Assembly (NCBI RefSeq): GCF_031181705.1
Contig: NZ_JAPSKN010000052.1
Span: forward strand, 1 to 32,729
Source: Streptomyces sp.
GTDB lineage: Bacteria > Actinomycetota > Actinomycetes > Streptomycetales > Streptomycetaceae
Length of the DNA: 32,729 bases
Direction of reading: 5' to 3'
A program made the translations under genes and the position numbers. Within the stretch, counting starts at the first letter, position 1, and each line of letters opens with the position of its first letter. Below are positions 26,301 to 32,729 of this stretch, in pieces. A model generated the notes under the pieces. That model did not search any database and was not told where the DNA came from. It saw only the letters and a list, made by a program, of their open reading frames with translations.

Positions 26301-27385
26301 CCGCCCCAGCCGGAGGAGTGGAACGCCTCGATCCACACCCGCTCGTGGCCGTAGAGGTGCGCCATCGAGGAGTGCACCTTGGAGTCGCCGTGGTGATCGC
26401 TGCCCGCCGCGCTGTACCAGCGGTGGGTGCGGAAGTAGTCGGTGTAGATCTGTGTCGACTGCGCCGGGTGGCCCGCGCGGGCCGGGTGGCTCTGGTCGCT
26501 GCCCAGCAGCAGGCCCCGCTTTCGGTGCCAGTCGGCGAGCGGCCGGAACAGCGCCTCCTCGGTGAGCTCCGCCCGGACCGCGTAGTAGTCGGCGCGGACC
26601 TTCCCCTCCGGCACCCCGGCGTCCGTGCCGAACAACGCCGGCAGATGATCGAGCAGGTCGTAGCCCCGCCGGGTGCGGAACTCCTCGGCGAAGCGGTGGC
26701 TCCAGGCGTTCGTGCCGGGCAGTTCGTCCTGGAAGCTGCCCGCGACGACGGTGCCCAGGTACTCGGGCACCCGGCGGTCGTACTCGTGGTGGACCGTGTC
26801 CATCAACAGGCCGACGGCGTGCGGGTCCAGGTAGTCGAACGCGGTGGGGACGGCGGTGACGAGCCGCACCTGCGTCCCGTCACCGGCCCCGACGGCCCCG
26901 TCCGCGCCGAGGTCGAGGCGCCGGCCTCGCGCATCGTAAGCGGCCAGGGGCGTCCCGGCCTCGCGCAGGCCGCCCACCCTGCCCCGGTGGACCCGCACGG
27001 CGCGGCAGCGCAGCGCGAGCCCGGCCGCCTCGGGGTGACGCCGCGTCACCTGCCCCTGCACATTGGCGCCGGAGAAGCCGATCTGGTCGTAGAACCACAG
27101 GCGCGTGCCCAGTTCGCCGGCGATCTCGCAGGCCTCGACGAAGCGGGCCCACCACTCCTCGCTGAACCAGGCCGGGTCGTCGGCCCCTGCGCCGAAGGCC
27201 GGGCCGGCCGGGGCCAGGTTGATGATCACGAGGTTGTGCACACCGCCCCGCGCGAACGCCCGCAGCTGCCAGGCGAGTCGATCGCGGGTGACCTTCGCGC
27301 CCGACCACCACCACAGGGGCGTGGGGCCGAACGCGCGCGGCGGGTCGTCGAACAGCTGCCGGAGCGCGGGGGAGAGCACGGACAC
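23360..27385 (-). CDS. Large cytoplasmic GH106-like glycoside hydrolase
   Basis: 1341-residue enzyme. The N-terminal part resembles the alpha-L-rhamnosidase family GH106: PPRAFGPTPLWWWSG at 15-29, RLWFYDQIGFSGAN at about 95-108, GSFQDELPG (acidic residues near 219-221) and WIEAFHSSGWGGTLEE (Glu353), then NLYNPHASYF. The C-terminal half is built of beta-sandwich domains and ends in the typical SGLFGPVTL. No signal peptide is present, so the substrate must be imported. A GTG at 27385 with GGAAGGACC before it is the start; an AAAACGTTTT palindrome sits 12 bases upstream. A tandem-repeat linker lies at about residues 718-739. The sugar specificity (rhamnoside or another glycoside) is not certain. 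Confidence 0.85.
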   Translation of the reverse strand: MSVLSPALRQLFDDPPRAFGPTPLWWWSGAKVTRDRLAWQLRAFARGGVHNLVIINLAPAGPAFGAGADDPAWFSEEWWARFVEACEIAGELGTRLWFYDQIGFSGANVQGQVTRRHPEAAGLALRCRAVRVHRGRVGGLREAGTPLAAYDARGRRLDLGADGAVGAGDGTQVRLVTAVPTAFDYLDPHAVGLLMDTVHHEYDRRVPEYLGTVVAGSFQDELPGTNAWSHRFAEEFRTRRGYDLLDHLPALFGTDAGVPEGKVRADYYAVRAELTEEALFRPLADWHRKRGLLLGSDQSHPARAGHPAQSTQIYTDYFRTHRWYSAAGSDHHGDSKVHSSMAHLYGHERVWIEAFHSSGWGGTLEETYAWLLPFLRSGANLYNPHASYFGTAGGWFEWAPPSTDWRQPYWKQYPAFSRAVTRICSIMSWGGYAADVAVLHPTATMQALLPLDAPVRHFGDGRLGEGHAAADETQRHYLDLCGTNNWLAPHAGSLDRHGISFDVVDDDSVRRAGIADGALRVRDLAYRAVLLPSASVLEEVTARRLAELLDAGGRVVVVGRPPVTAAGRSGDDSVVAALTAHRRLERVPDPEAAAAVLADVAGYATGEVPLLVRRRGGEGVALVTAAFPEIGPHPLRPGAAPAVARTSTVTVRARLAEAEVWNPATGSRRTARVTVSGDGTVSYVEVPLEGAPAVLVVWREGREAPEPGDPSALPEAPTSDGPNRSDGPNWSDGPNRSDGRRPGGRVVDLSAGWHGRLVPTLDNTWGDFALPPGAPVDEPQIWTMEWTEGTGWERTRATYGNRVRVLPPVPAGEAPEPLDAALAERILAGELPLVPPESGWELAVFSSSRGVPDQGGLLGTKGLVNEEFVRVPVPGGGSAARVRAIVETGRRGPAELHVGAEAVKRVWWNGEPLTPREHGYVASAPVTVTRERNVLEYELSGAQDRPATISATGGTPLGSFFCLSGPGGLGPRPRFMRLPDGVRPDGPVTYRARLRAPAGGAPAVLVVGAASAVAVLLDGDVVARQEKVEYYEADWGAVAMFFRHAPVLGAGEHTLEVVAATPDAVFVDLVVGSGAEATALVSGAGWEAGAGAWRGRTVEDERRRGELRHCHATVRPHPLPDTAWLTGRPVPDGTVWPSRTTDDVRASPQRFRFTVPPGTVSLHLPSALHARVRVGDGEEVSPAGDRLTLPEPLAVPTRVEVVTEPTAFLRGGSAWRGPVRVRVVPAPLALGDWRELGLGGWSGGVTYERAVRVPPGPDPVLDLGRVRGSVEVSVDGEAAGEAFCAPYRFPLRGAAGRTVRLEVTVRGTLAPYLAEATPTRWAFASQLASGLFGPVTLRLPS
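25170..25233 (-). repeat. 18-bp tandem repeat in the glycosidase linker
   Basis: Units at 25170-25187, 25188-25205 and 25206-25223 are identical or nearly so (the middle copy has CCAGTT instead of CCGGTT), followed by a partial fourth to 25233. Each unit encodes six residues, so the protein has a (G-P-N-R/W-S-D)n linker. Being a multiple of three, the number of copies can change without a frameshift. Confidence 0.85.
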
Positions 27386-27396
27386 GGTCCTTCCCC

Positions 27397-27409
27397 TAAA
27401 ACGTTTTTA
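27397..27409. promoter_or_regulatory. LacI-type operator upstream of the glycosidase
   Basis: TAAAACGTTTTTA contains the perfect palindrome AAAACGTTTT (27398-27407). It lies 12 bases upstream of the glycosidase GTG, between any promoter and the ribosome-binding site or over the -10. No clear -35/-10 pair is visible on this strand. The motif is shared with 22084 and 27513. Confidence 0.65.
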
Positions 27410-27505
27410 TCCCGCTCTCACCGTAGGCGAGCTGGAGAAGTCACGCCAGGGCCGGGAACGGTATGGGGTGCGCCGACGTCATCCCACGCATCCGTGCGCG
27501 ACACC

Positions 27506-27534
27506 TTGTTGCAACGTTTTCGGCGCCCTATATT
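27506..27534 (+). promoter_or_regulatory. Promoter and operator of the transporter-isomerase operon
   Basis: TTGTTG (27506-27511), a 17-base spacer and TATATT (27529-27534) form a good promoter 53 bases before the ATG. Inside the spacer, next to the -35, lies AACGTTTTC (27513-27521), the motif found near the lacI-family and glycosidase genes. A bound repressor would block RNA polymerase. Confidence 0.7.
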
Positions 27535-27587
27535 CGCTGCGACCAGGCCCCCGGAACCGCGATGTCACCAGACGACGGAGTCGCAGC

Positions 27588-28850
27588 ATGGCCGGTACCC
27601 GCCCCATCCCGAAACCGCTCTGGAAGGCCGCCGCCCTGTCGGGCATGGCCTCCTACCTCGACGCCGGGCTGATCGTGAGCATCTCCGTCAACCTGGCCAT
27701 CTACCGCGACAGTTACGACATGGGTGTGTGGACGGCCGGGGCGGTCAGCGCGCTCGTCACCGGCTGCATCGCCGTCGGATCCCTCGTCGGCGGACGGCTC
27801 GCCGACCTCTTCGGCCGCCGACGCGTCTACAACTGGGACATCTTCTGCTTCGCGTTCGGCGCGCTCGTCATCACGCTGGCGCCTGACGACATCACCCTGC
27901 TGATCGGCGTCTTCGTCGCGGGACTGGCGGCGGGCGCCGACCTGCCGACCTCCCTGGCCGTGGTGTCGGACGCCGCACCCTCCTGGGCGCGGGGCAGACT
28001 CGTGGCGTTCACGCAGGTCATGTGGATGCTGGGCATCACTGTCGCCGTCTTCCTCGGCTTCGTCCTGTCCACCACCGGCATGACCGGGGCCCGGCTCATC
28101 ACCGGGCAACTGGCCGTCGCGGCGCTCGTCACCTGGGCCCTGCGCTCCCGGCTGAAACTGCCGGCCGGGCACGGGACGGCCCTCCCGGAGCCGCGGGACG
28201 CCCCGGAGGGCATCCCGCTCAAGAGCGTGTGGACCCGCGCCGCCCTGCTGCCGATGGCCGCGACGTTCGTCTTCTACGTCACCTGGGGACTCGGCGCCAA
28301 CACCTTCGGCCAGTTCGGCACCTACCTCCTCGTCACCGTCAGCGACGCCTCCCAGAGCCTGGCCACCGGCATCAACCTGGCCTTCATCCCCATCGGGGTC
28401 CTGCTGACCCTCGCCTTCGTCCGGGTCGCCGACACCCCCTGGCGCGACCGGCTCTTCCATGTGGCCGCGGTCGTGCAGATCCTGGCGTTCGTCATCGCGT
28501 CCCTCACCGCGGGCGCCCTCGCCGGCATGCTCGTGTTCTTCGTGCTCTACCAGCTCTCCAACCCCTTCGCCGGCGAGGCCAACTACAAGGTGTGGTCGCA
28601 GCTCACCCTGCCCGCCGACACCCGAGGCACCACGCAGGGCCTCACCTACGCCCTGTCCCGGGGCGTGTTCGCGGTCGCCGCGTTCTTCACCCCCGCCCTC
28701 GCCGACCACAGCCCGGCCGTCCTGCTCTGGACGATCACCGCCTGCATGACCGCCGCGGCGTTCGCGGGCGTGTTCGTCATCCGCGTCCTGGTCCCGCGCG
28801 CCCCCGGTGCGGTGCCCGGCAGAGCGGACCTGCGCGTCACCAGCCCCTGA
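27588..28850 (+). CDS. MFS sugar transporter
   Basis: 420-residue proton symporter of the sugar-porter/MFS type with about 12 helices. The A-motif GGRLADLFGRRRVYNWD and AAGADLPTSLAVVSDAAP are typical, and basic residues follow the helix pairs. The ATG at 27588 has GACGGAG seven bases before it. It precedes the isomerase gene by 34 bases in one operon and is divergent from the glycosidase. Given the missing signal peptide in the glycosidase, it is the likely importer of its substrate, an inference from context. The substrate cannot be named. Confidence 0.88.
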   Translation: MAGTRPIPKPLWKAAALSGMASYLDAGLIVSISVNLAIYRDSYDMGVWTAGAVSALVTGCIAVGSLVGGRLADLFGRRRVYNWDIFCFAFGALVITLAPDDITLLIGVFVAGLAAGADLPTSLAVVSDAAPSWARGRLVAFTQVMWMLGITVAVFLGFVLSTTGMTGARLITGQLAVAALVTWALRSRLKLPAGHGTALPEPRDAPEGIPLKSVWTRAALLPMAATFVFYVTWGLGANTFGQFGTYLLVTVSDASQSLATGINLAFIPIGVLLTLAFVRVADTPWRDRLFHVAAVVQILAFVIASLTAGALAGMLVFFVLYQLSNPFAGEANYKVWSQLTLPADTRGTTQGLTYALSRGVFAVAAFFTPALADHSPAVLLWTITACMTAAAFAGVFVIRVLVPRAPGAVPGRADLRVTSP

Positions 28851-28884
28851 GCCGCAGCAGACCGACCCGACAAGGAGCACGACC

Positions 28885-30348
28885 ATGGCAACGACCGCGG
28901 ACCGCATGCCCGTACGGGCCGCCGCCCTGCACGACCTGCTCCCACCGGTCACCCGGCGCCCCACCCGCATCGGGCTGGTCGCCGGCGGACTCGGCGCCTA
29001 CTGGCCGCAGTTCCCCGGACTCCTCCCCCAACTGAAGGAGTCCGCCGCCTACGTCGCCGAGCGGTTCCGGGCCATGGACGCGGAGGTGACCGACGCCGGG
29101 TTCATCTCCGACGCGCAACAAGGAGCGCGCGCCGCCGAGCAGTTGCGCCGCGCCGACTGCGACCTGATCGTGCTGTTCCTGACGACCTACCTCACCTCCT
29201 CCATGGTGCTGCCGATCGCCCGGCGCTCGCACACCCCCGTGCTGGTCATCGACCTCCAGCCGACCGAGCGGATGGACCACGCCTCCTTCGACACCGGCGC
29301 CTGGCTGGCCTACTGCGGGCAGTGCCCCGTCCCCGAGGTCGGCAACGTCTTCCGGCGCGCCGGCGTCCCCTTCCGTTCGGTGTCGGGCTGGCTGCGGCAG
29401 GAGTCCGCCTGGCGGCGCATCGAGCGGTGGATCCGGGCCGCGCACGTGCGTGCCGCGCTCCGGCACGCCCGGCACGGCCTCATGGGGCACGTGTATCCCG
29501 GCATGCTCGACGTGCAGACCGACCCGACCCTGCTGGCCGCGACGTTCGGCTCGCACGTGGAGGTGCTGGAGTTCGACGACCTGCGGCACCGCGTCGAGCG
29601 GGTGACCGAGACCGAGACGCGGGAGCGGATGGCGCTCGCCCGGCAGGTCTTCACCCTTGACGACAGCGTGGACGAGGAGGACTTCGCCTGGGGAGCGACC
29701 GTCTCGGTCGCCCTCGACCGGCTCGTGGCGGACTTCGCGCTCGACAGCCTCGCCTACTACCACCGCGGCCTCGACGGCGAACTGCACGAGCGGCTCGGCG
29801 CCGGCATGATCCTCGGCGCCTCCCTGCTCACCGCCCGGGGCGTGCCCGCCGCCGGCGAGTACGAACTGCGCACCTCCGTCGCCCAGCTGGCCTCCCAGAG
29901 CATCGGTGCCGGAGGGTCCTTCACGGAGATCCAGGCCCTGAACTTCGAGGATGGCGTGGTGGAGATGGGCCACGACGGGCCCGCCCACCTCGCCGTCGCC
30001 TCCCGCGACCCGCTGCTGCGCGGCCTCGGCGTCTATCACGGCAAGCGCGGCTGGGGCGTGAGCGTGGAGTTCGACGTCCGGCACGGGCCCGTCACCCTGC
30101 TCGGACTGGGCCAGGACGCCGATGGCAGCCTGTCCTTCGTCACCTCCGAGGGCACCGTCGTCCCCGGACCGCTGCTGGAGATCGGCAACACCACCAGCCG
30201 GGTCGACTTCGGCCGGGATCCCGGCGAATGGGTCGACGCGTGGAGCGCCACGGGCGTGGGCCACCACTGGTCCCTCGCGGTCGGCCACCACGCCGAGGAC
30301 TTCGGGGCGGCGGCGAGCCTGCTGGGCATCGGACACCGGCACGTCTGA
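28885..30348 (+). CDS. L-fucose/L-arabinose isomerase family protein
   Basis: 487-residue AraA/FucI-like isomerase (aldose-ketose). The N-terminal domain has GLVAGGLGAYWPQFPGLLPQL, and a central region GHVYPGMLDVQTDPTLLAATFGSHVEVLEFDDL matches this superfamily. Probable metal ligands by alignment from memory are Glu325 (AGEYE), Glu348 (FTEIQ), His363 (GHDGP) and one of His460/His461 (GVGHHWSL), so it looks catalytically intact. ATG at 28885 follows AAGGAG with seven bases of spacing. It is the second gene of the LacI-type operon. The substrate (L-rhamnose, L-arabinose, L-fucose or another) is unknown. No kinase or aldolase is adjacent. Confidence 0.87.
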   Translation: MATTADRMPVRAAALHDLLPPVTRRPTRIGLVAGGLGAYWPQFPGLLPQLKESAAYVAERFRAMDAEVTDAGFISDAQQGARAAEQLRRADCDLIVLFLTTYLTSSMVLPIARRSHTPVLVIDLQPTERMDHASFDTGAWLAYCGQCPVPEVGNVFRRAGVPFRSVSGWLRQESAWRRIERWIRAAHVRAALRHARHGLMGHVYPGMLDVQTDPTLLAATFGSHVEVLEFDDLRHRVERVTETETRERMALARQVFTLDDSVDEEDFAWGATVSVALDRLVADFALDSLAYYHRGLDGELHERLGAGMILGASLLTARGVPAAGEYELRTSVAQLASQSIGAGGSFTEIQALNFEDGVVEMGHDGPAHLAVASRDPLLRGLGVYHGKRGWGVSVEFDVRHGPVTLLGLGQDADGSLSFVTSEGTVVPGPLLEIGNTTSRVDFGRDPGEWVDAWSATGVGHHWSLAVGHHAEDFGAAASLLGIGHRHV

Positions 30349-30352
30349 CGGG

Positions 30353-30391
30353 ACGGCAGTACGGAACGGCAGTACGGAACGGCAGTACGGG
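30353..30391 (+). repeat. Three 13-bp tandem repeats after the isomerase
   Basis: ACGGCAGTACGGA is repeated at 30353-30365, 30366-30378 and, with a final G, 30379-30391, starting four bases after the isomerase stop. It is intergenic; copy number could vary by slippage. Possible role unknown. Confidence 0.8.
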
Positions 30392-30427
30392 ACGGGATGG
30401 GTGTCCGTCCCCGTCCGGATATGGGTG

Positions 30428-30458
30428 CGGGCACCGATGGCCACGCCACCGGTGCCCG
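30428..30458 (+). terminator. Hairpin terminator after the isomerase
   Basis: An inverted repeat with 14 paired positions (one A/C mismatch) and a CAC loop: CGGGCACCGATGGC pairs with GCCACCGGTGCCCG. It lies 79 bases after the isomerase stop and would separate its operon from the antiporter gene. No T-tract is seen. The rest of the gap, to 30621, has no gene but an isolated AAGGAGG at 30550-30556. Confidence 0.7.
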
Positions 30459-30621
30459 TGTGAGGCTGGCAGCGTCGTCCGAGCCGCCCGCGCTTGAGCC
30501 GACGGCCGTCGGCCGTGCGGCGCACGACGACGCCCCCCGCACCGCCCACAAGGAGGAGCCCTTATCCGTCCCCGCACGATGAAACGATCCGCCCGCCGCG
30601 CGCCCACGAAGGCGGTGACCC

Positions 30622-31896
30622 GTGGGACACGCTGACAGCCTGCTCGCCATGGGCGGCGCCTTCCTCGCCGCCGCCTTCCTCGCCCGCCTCGGCGGCAGGA
30701 TCGGACTCCCGACGATCCCGCTGTTCATGCTCGCCGGCATCCTGCTCGGACCGCACACCCCGGGCCTGGTCATCGTCGAGGACGCACACGACTTCCAGAT
30801 GCTCTCCGCGCTCGGACTGGTGCTGCTGCTGTTCTACCTGGGCCTGGAGTTCCACCTCGACGACCTCAGAAGCGGTGGCCGGCGTCTGCTGACCGCGGGC
30901 GGCATCTACCTGCTGCTCAACGTCGGCGCGGGCCTGGCCTTCGGCTTCGCCCTGGGCTGGGGGGTCCGGGAGGCCCTCGTCCTCGCCGGTGTCCTCGGGA
31001 TCTCCTCGTCCGCCATCGTCACCAAGATCCTCATCGACCTGGGCCGCATCGGCCGCCCCGAGACACGGCTCATCCTCGGCGTCATCGTCGTGGAGGACAT
31101 CTTCCTCGCCCTGTACCTCGCCGCGCTTCAGCCGGTCATCAGCGGCGCGCAGGGCATGGGCGACGTGATCCTGCAGGGCGCCAAGGCCTTCGGCTTCCTG
31201 CTGGCGCTGGCCGCCGCGGCCCGCTACGGCACCCGCCTGGTCGGCCGCCTGATCGCGACCCGCGACGACGAACTCCTGGTCATCAGCTTCCTCGGCGCGG
31301 CCGTCCTGGTGGCCGGAGTGTCCGAGGTCCTCGGAGTCGCCGACGCCATCGGCGCGTTCATGGTCGGCCTGATCCTCGCCGGCACACCCTCCGGCCCCCG
31401 CATCCGGGACCTGGTGCACCCGCTGCGCGACGCCTTCGCGGCCATCTTCTTCTTCGCCTTCGGCCTGTCCATCGACCCCGGCGACATCCTGTCCGTCGCG
31501 GGCCCGGTCGCCGCCGCGGCCGCGCTGACCGTCGTCATGAACGTCGCCGCGGGCCTCCTCGTCGCCCGCGTCTACCGCTACGGCACCGAGCCCGCCGCCG
31601 AGATCGCCACCACGCTCGTCGCCCGCGGGGAGTTCGCGCTGATCCTGGCCGCCATGGCCGCCACCGCCGGACTGGACGCCCGCCTCGCCCCGTTCATCGC
31701 CGGGTACGTCCTCGTCCTCGCGGTCCTCGGGCCCATCGCCGCCGGCCGTGCCCACCTGCTCGCCCGCGCGCTGCGGGCCGGCCAGGGCCTGCTGCCCGGC
31801 CGCACGTCACCCGACCGGGGCGCCCCGGACCCGGCGGACGACACCCCGGCCGGGGGCACGCCCTCCGTGCCCGAGCCCGCCGAGGCCGAGCGCTGA
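30622..31896 (+). CDS. CPA2 cation/proton antiporter (KhtU/KefB-like)
   Basis: 424-residue membrane antiporter with about 12 hydrophobic segments. The motif GRIGLPTIPLFMLAGILLGPHTPGLV near the N-terminus and LGISSSAIVTKILIDLGRIG plus VVEDIFLALYLAAL are typical of the Na+/H+ or K+/H+ exchanger domain. The C-terminus is a soluble Pro/Asp-rich tail of about 40 residues without a TrkA-N domain. The GTG at 30622 has GAAGG about ten bases upstream. Family members with this short form usually have a separate TrkA-C (KhtT-like) regulatory subunit upstream; none is seen here. The transported cation is probably K+ or Na+. Confidence 0.88.
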   Translation: MGHADSLLAMGGAFLAAAFLARLGGRIGLPTIPLFMLAGILLGPHTPGLVIVEDAHDFQMLSALGLVLLLFYLGLEFHLDDLRSGGRRLLTAGGIYLLLNVGAGLAFGFALGWGVREALVLAGVLGISSSAIVTKILIDLGRIGRPETRLILGVIVVEDIFLALYLAALQPVISGAQGMGDVILQGAKAFGFLLALAAAARYGTRLVGRLIATRDDELLVISFLGAAVLVAGVSEVLGVADAIGAFMVGLILAGTPSGPRIRDLVHPLRDAFAAIFFFAFGLSIDPGDILSVAGPVAAAAALTVVMNVAAGLLVARVYRYGTEPAAEIATTLVARGEFALILAAMAATAGLDARLAPFIAGYVLVLAVLGPIAAGRAHLLARALRAGQGLLPGRTSPDRGAPDPADDTPAGGTPSVPEPAEAER

Positions 31897-32280
31897 GGAC
31901 ATCGCGGGGGAGCCTCGGGCCGCGGCACCAAGGGGGCCCCGGATCGCGGCATTCGCGGGGGAGCCCGCGGCGCAGTGCTCTCCTCGCGGTTGCTCCCGCT
32001 CGGTGACGGCCCGGGAGGCGTTGTCATGAGTGACACCACCCATGAGTGGCGCGAACACCCGCCCCGCCGCCCGGCGTTCGTGGGGTGCGGCCACCGGGAA
32101 GAATGGGGGCAGGGCCTGATGGCGGACGCCTCTGGAGGGGGGAGACGCTGAAGCCCCGGTGGGACGGCGGCGGCAGGCTGTCCCCCGTCGCACCGTCACA
32201 GGGCCCGGCACCCAGGACGTGTCATGGCGTCGGCCGTGCCCTGCTCCCCCCAGCGCTGCCGGGTTCCGGAAGGAGTCGCC
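31897..32280. other. Gene-free stretch with short repeats
   Basis: No convincing gene lies in these 384 bases. A 6-bp hairpin CGCGGG/CCCGCG (31954-31969) may end antiporter transcription. The segment TCGCGGGGGAGCC occurs twice (about 31902 and 31953). CATGAGTG occurs at 32025-32032 and 32041-32048 as a direct repeat 16 bases apart, a possible regulator site. No clear -35/-10 pair is visible for the next gene. Confidence 0.5.
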
Positions 32281-32562
32281 GTGCCCCCACCCGAAGACGA
32301 ACGTCTGGTCGATCTCGCAGCGCACCTGGAGCGTGAGGACCCCCGATTCGCCCGCGCCCTGCGGTCCGGCCGCCCGGTCCGGCCCAGGCAGTACCGGCGC
32401 ACCGGTGCCTGGTGGGGCCTCGCCCTCGGTGTGACCGTCCTCGGGTCGGGCATCGCCCTGTCCCAGGGCCTGCTCATCGCCTGCGGACTGGTCCTGGCCG
32501 GCCTGACGGCACAGCTGGTCGACCCGGACCCGGCCCGCCAGGTCCACCGCGGACCGAGGTAA
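32281..32562 (+). CDS. DUF3040-like small membrane protein
   Basis: 93-residue protein. The N-terminus PPEDERLVDLAAHLEREDPRFARAL is the amphipathic region typical of DUF3040 proteins, and two hydrophobic segments (about 46-60 and 63-78) follow. The GTG at 32281 has AAGGAG six bases before it; a longer in-frame reading from 32224 is less likely. DUF3040 proteins are common in actinomycetes and their function is unknown. Confidence 0.82.
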   Translation: MPPPEDERLVDLAAHLEREDPRFARALRSGRPVRPRQYRRTGAWWGLALGVTVLGSGIALSQGLLIACGLVLAGLTAQLVDPDPARQVHRGPR

Positions 32563-32729
32563 CAGCCCGGCCCACTTCCGCAGCAGCGCCGGGTGCTCCT
32601 GAGGCGCGGGAGTGCCCTCCGCCGCGTGCTCCCGGCCCCACCCCAGGAGATCGGCGACGTCGGCGCTGCCCTCGGCCAGCTGCCGGAGGAGCGCGGTGGA
32701 CAGCCGACAGCTCGTACTCCGCCGGCGGG
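32563..32729 (-). other. Possible partial coding region at the right edge
   Basis: On the minus strand one frame has no stop from the edge and shows gene-like third-base GC bias and a helical reading (STALLRQLAEG, then ADVADLLGWG, HPALLRKWAGLL). It runs on into the DUF3040 gene in antisense, where it stops looking like coding sequence, so the true end is not clear. The protein family is not recognised. It may be the end of a gene that continues outside the window. Confidence 0.25.

Noticed and set aside
23879..27886. A 1335-codon plus-strand frame opposite the glycosidase
   Set aside because: The minus-strand frame has coherent domains, a ribosome-binding site and an operator; the plus frame is Arg/Pro/Gly-rich with none.
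30397..30582. A 61-codon frame in the gap before the antiporter
   Set aside because: It contains the terminator hairpin and has no coding-like bias or family resemblance.
30579..30635. An 18-codon frame starting ATG AAA CGA after the AAGGAGG
   Set aside because: Too far (22 bases) from the ribosome-binding site, very short, and overlaps the antiporter start. No support as a leader peptide.

Overview
The window looks like Streptomyces (or a close relative) chromosome. GC is very high with strongly GC-biased third codon positions, GTG starts are frequent, several promoters look leaderless, and many families are typical of actinomycetes (mycothiol-dependent isomerase fold, deazaflavin-dependent nitroreductase, DUF3040, HisKA_3/NarL two-component pairs). 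I see no rRNA, tRNA, insertion sequence, integrase, attachment site or CRISPR array. The DNA is gene-dense, and only about 380 bases near the right end lack a convincing gene.

Layout. (1) 1-5101: a BldK/Dpp-type peptide ABC importer in the order permease (last codons only), lipoprotein, permease, ATPase, ATPase. (2) 5108-7226, minus: an MBL-fold hydrolase and an M20 dipeptidase. (3) 7361-9901: a geranylgeranyl-reductase-type flavoprotein, then a deazaflavin-dependent nitroreductase divergent from a TetR regulator, with two related operator-like sites between them. (4) 10049-12215: a two-component system behind a near-perfect palindrome, plus a small membrane protein. (5) 12297-15940: a DHA2-type drug exporter divergent from a MarR regulator, then a DinB/MDMPI-fold enzyme and a GSP39-type short-chain dehydrogenase. 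(6) 16083-18850: an MFS transporter with a clear leaderless promoter, divergent from a GCS2-family glutamate-cysteine ligase. (7) 18856-22042: an overlapping Gfo/Idh/MocA oxidoreductase and ThuA pair, then a methyltransferase divergent from a MerR regulator. (8) 22163-30348: a carbohydrate locus with a LacI regulator, a very large intracellular GH106-like glycosidase, a sugar MFS transporter and an AraA/FucI-like isomerase. (9) 30622-end: a CPA2 cation/proton antiporter and a DUF3040 protein.

The most interesting unit is the carbohydrate locus. An A/T-rich motif, AAAACGTT, which stands out in this GC-rich DNA, occurs in the LacI promoter, just upstream of the glycosidase, and inside the promoter of the transporter-isomerase operon. 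This suggests one small regulon: import of an intact glycoside, cytoplasmic cleavage (the glycosidase has no signal peptide), then isomerisation of the released sugar. The sugar is not known. No dedicated kinase or aldolase is present, so the pathway must be completed elsewhere.

Four other divergent regulator/target pairs (TetR, MarR, MerR and the two-component system) carry visible palindromes. The regulatory logic of much of the window can therefore be proposed from sequence alone. All functional names are family-level readings of the translated proteins; no database search was run.
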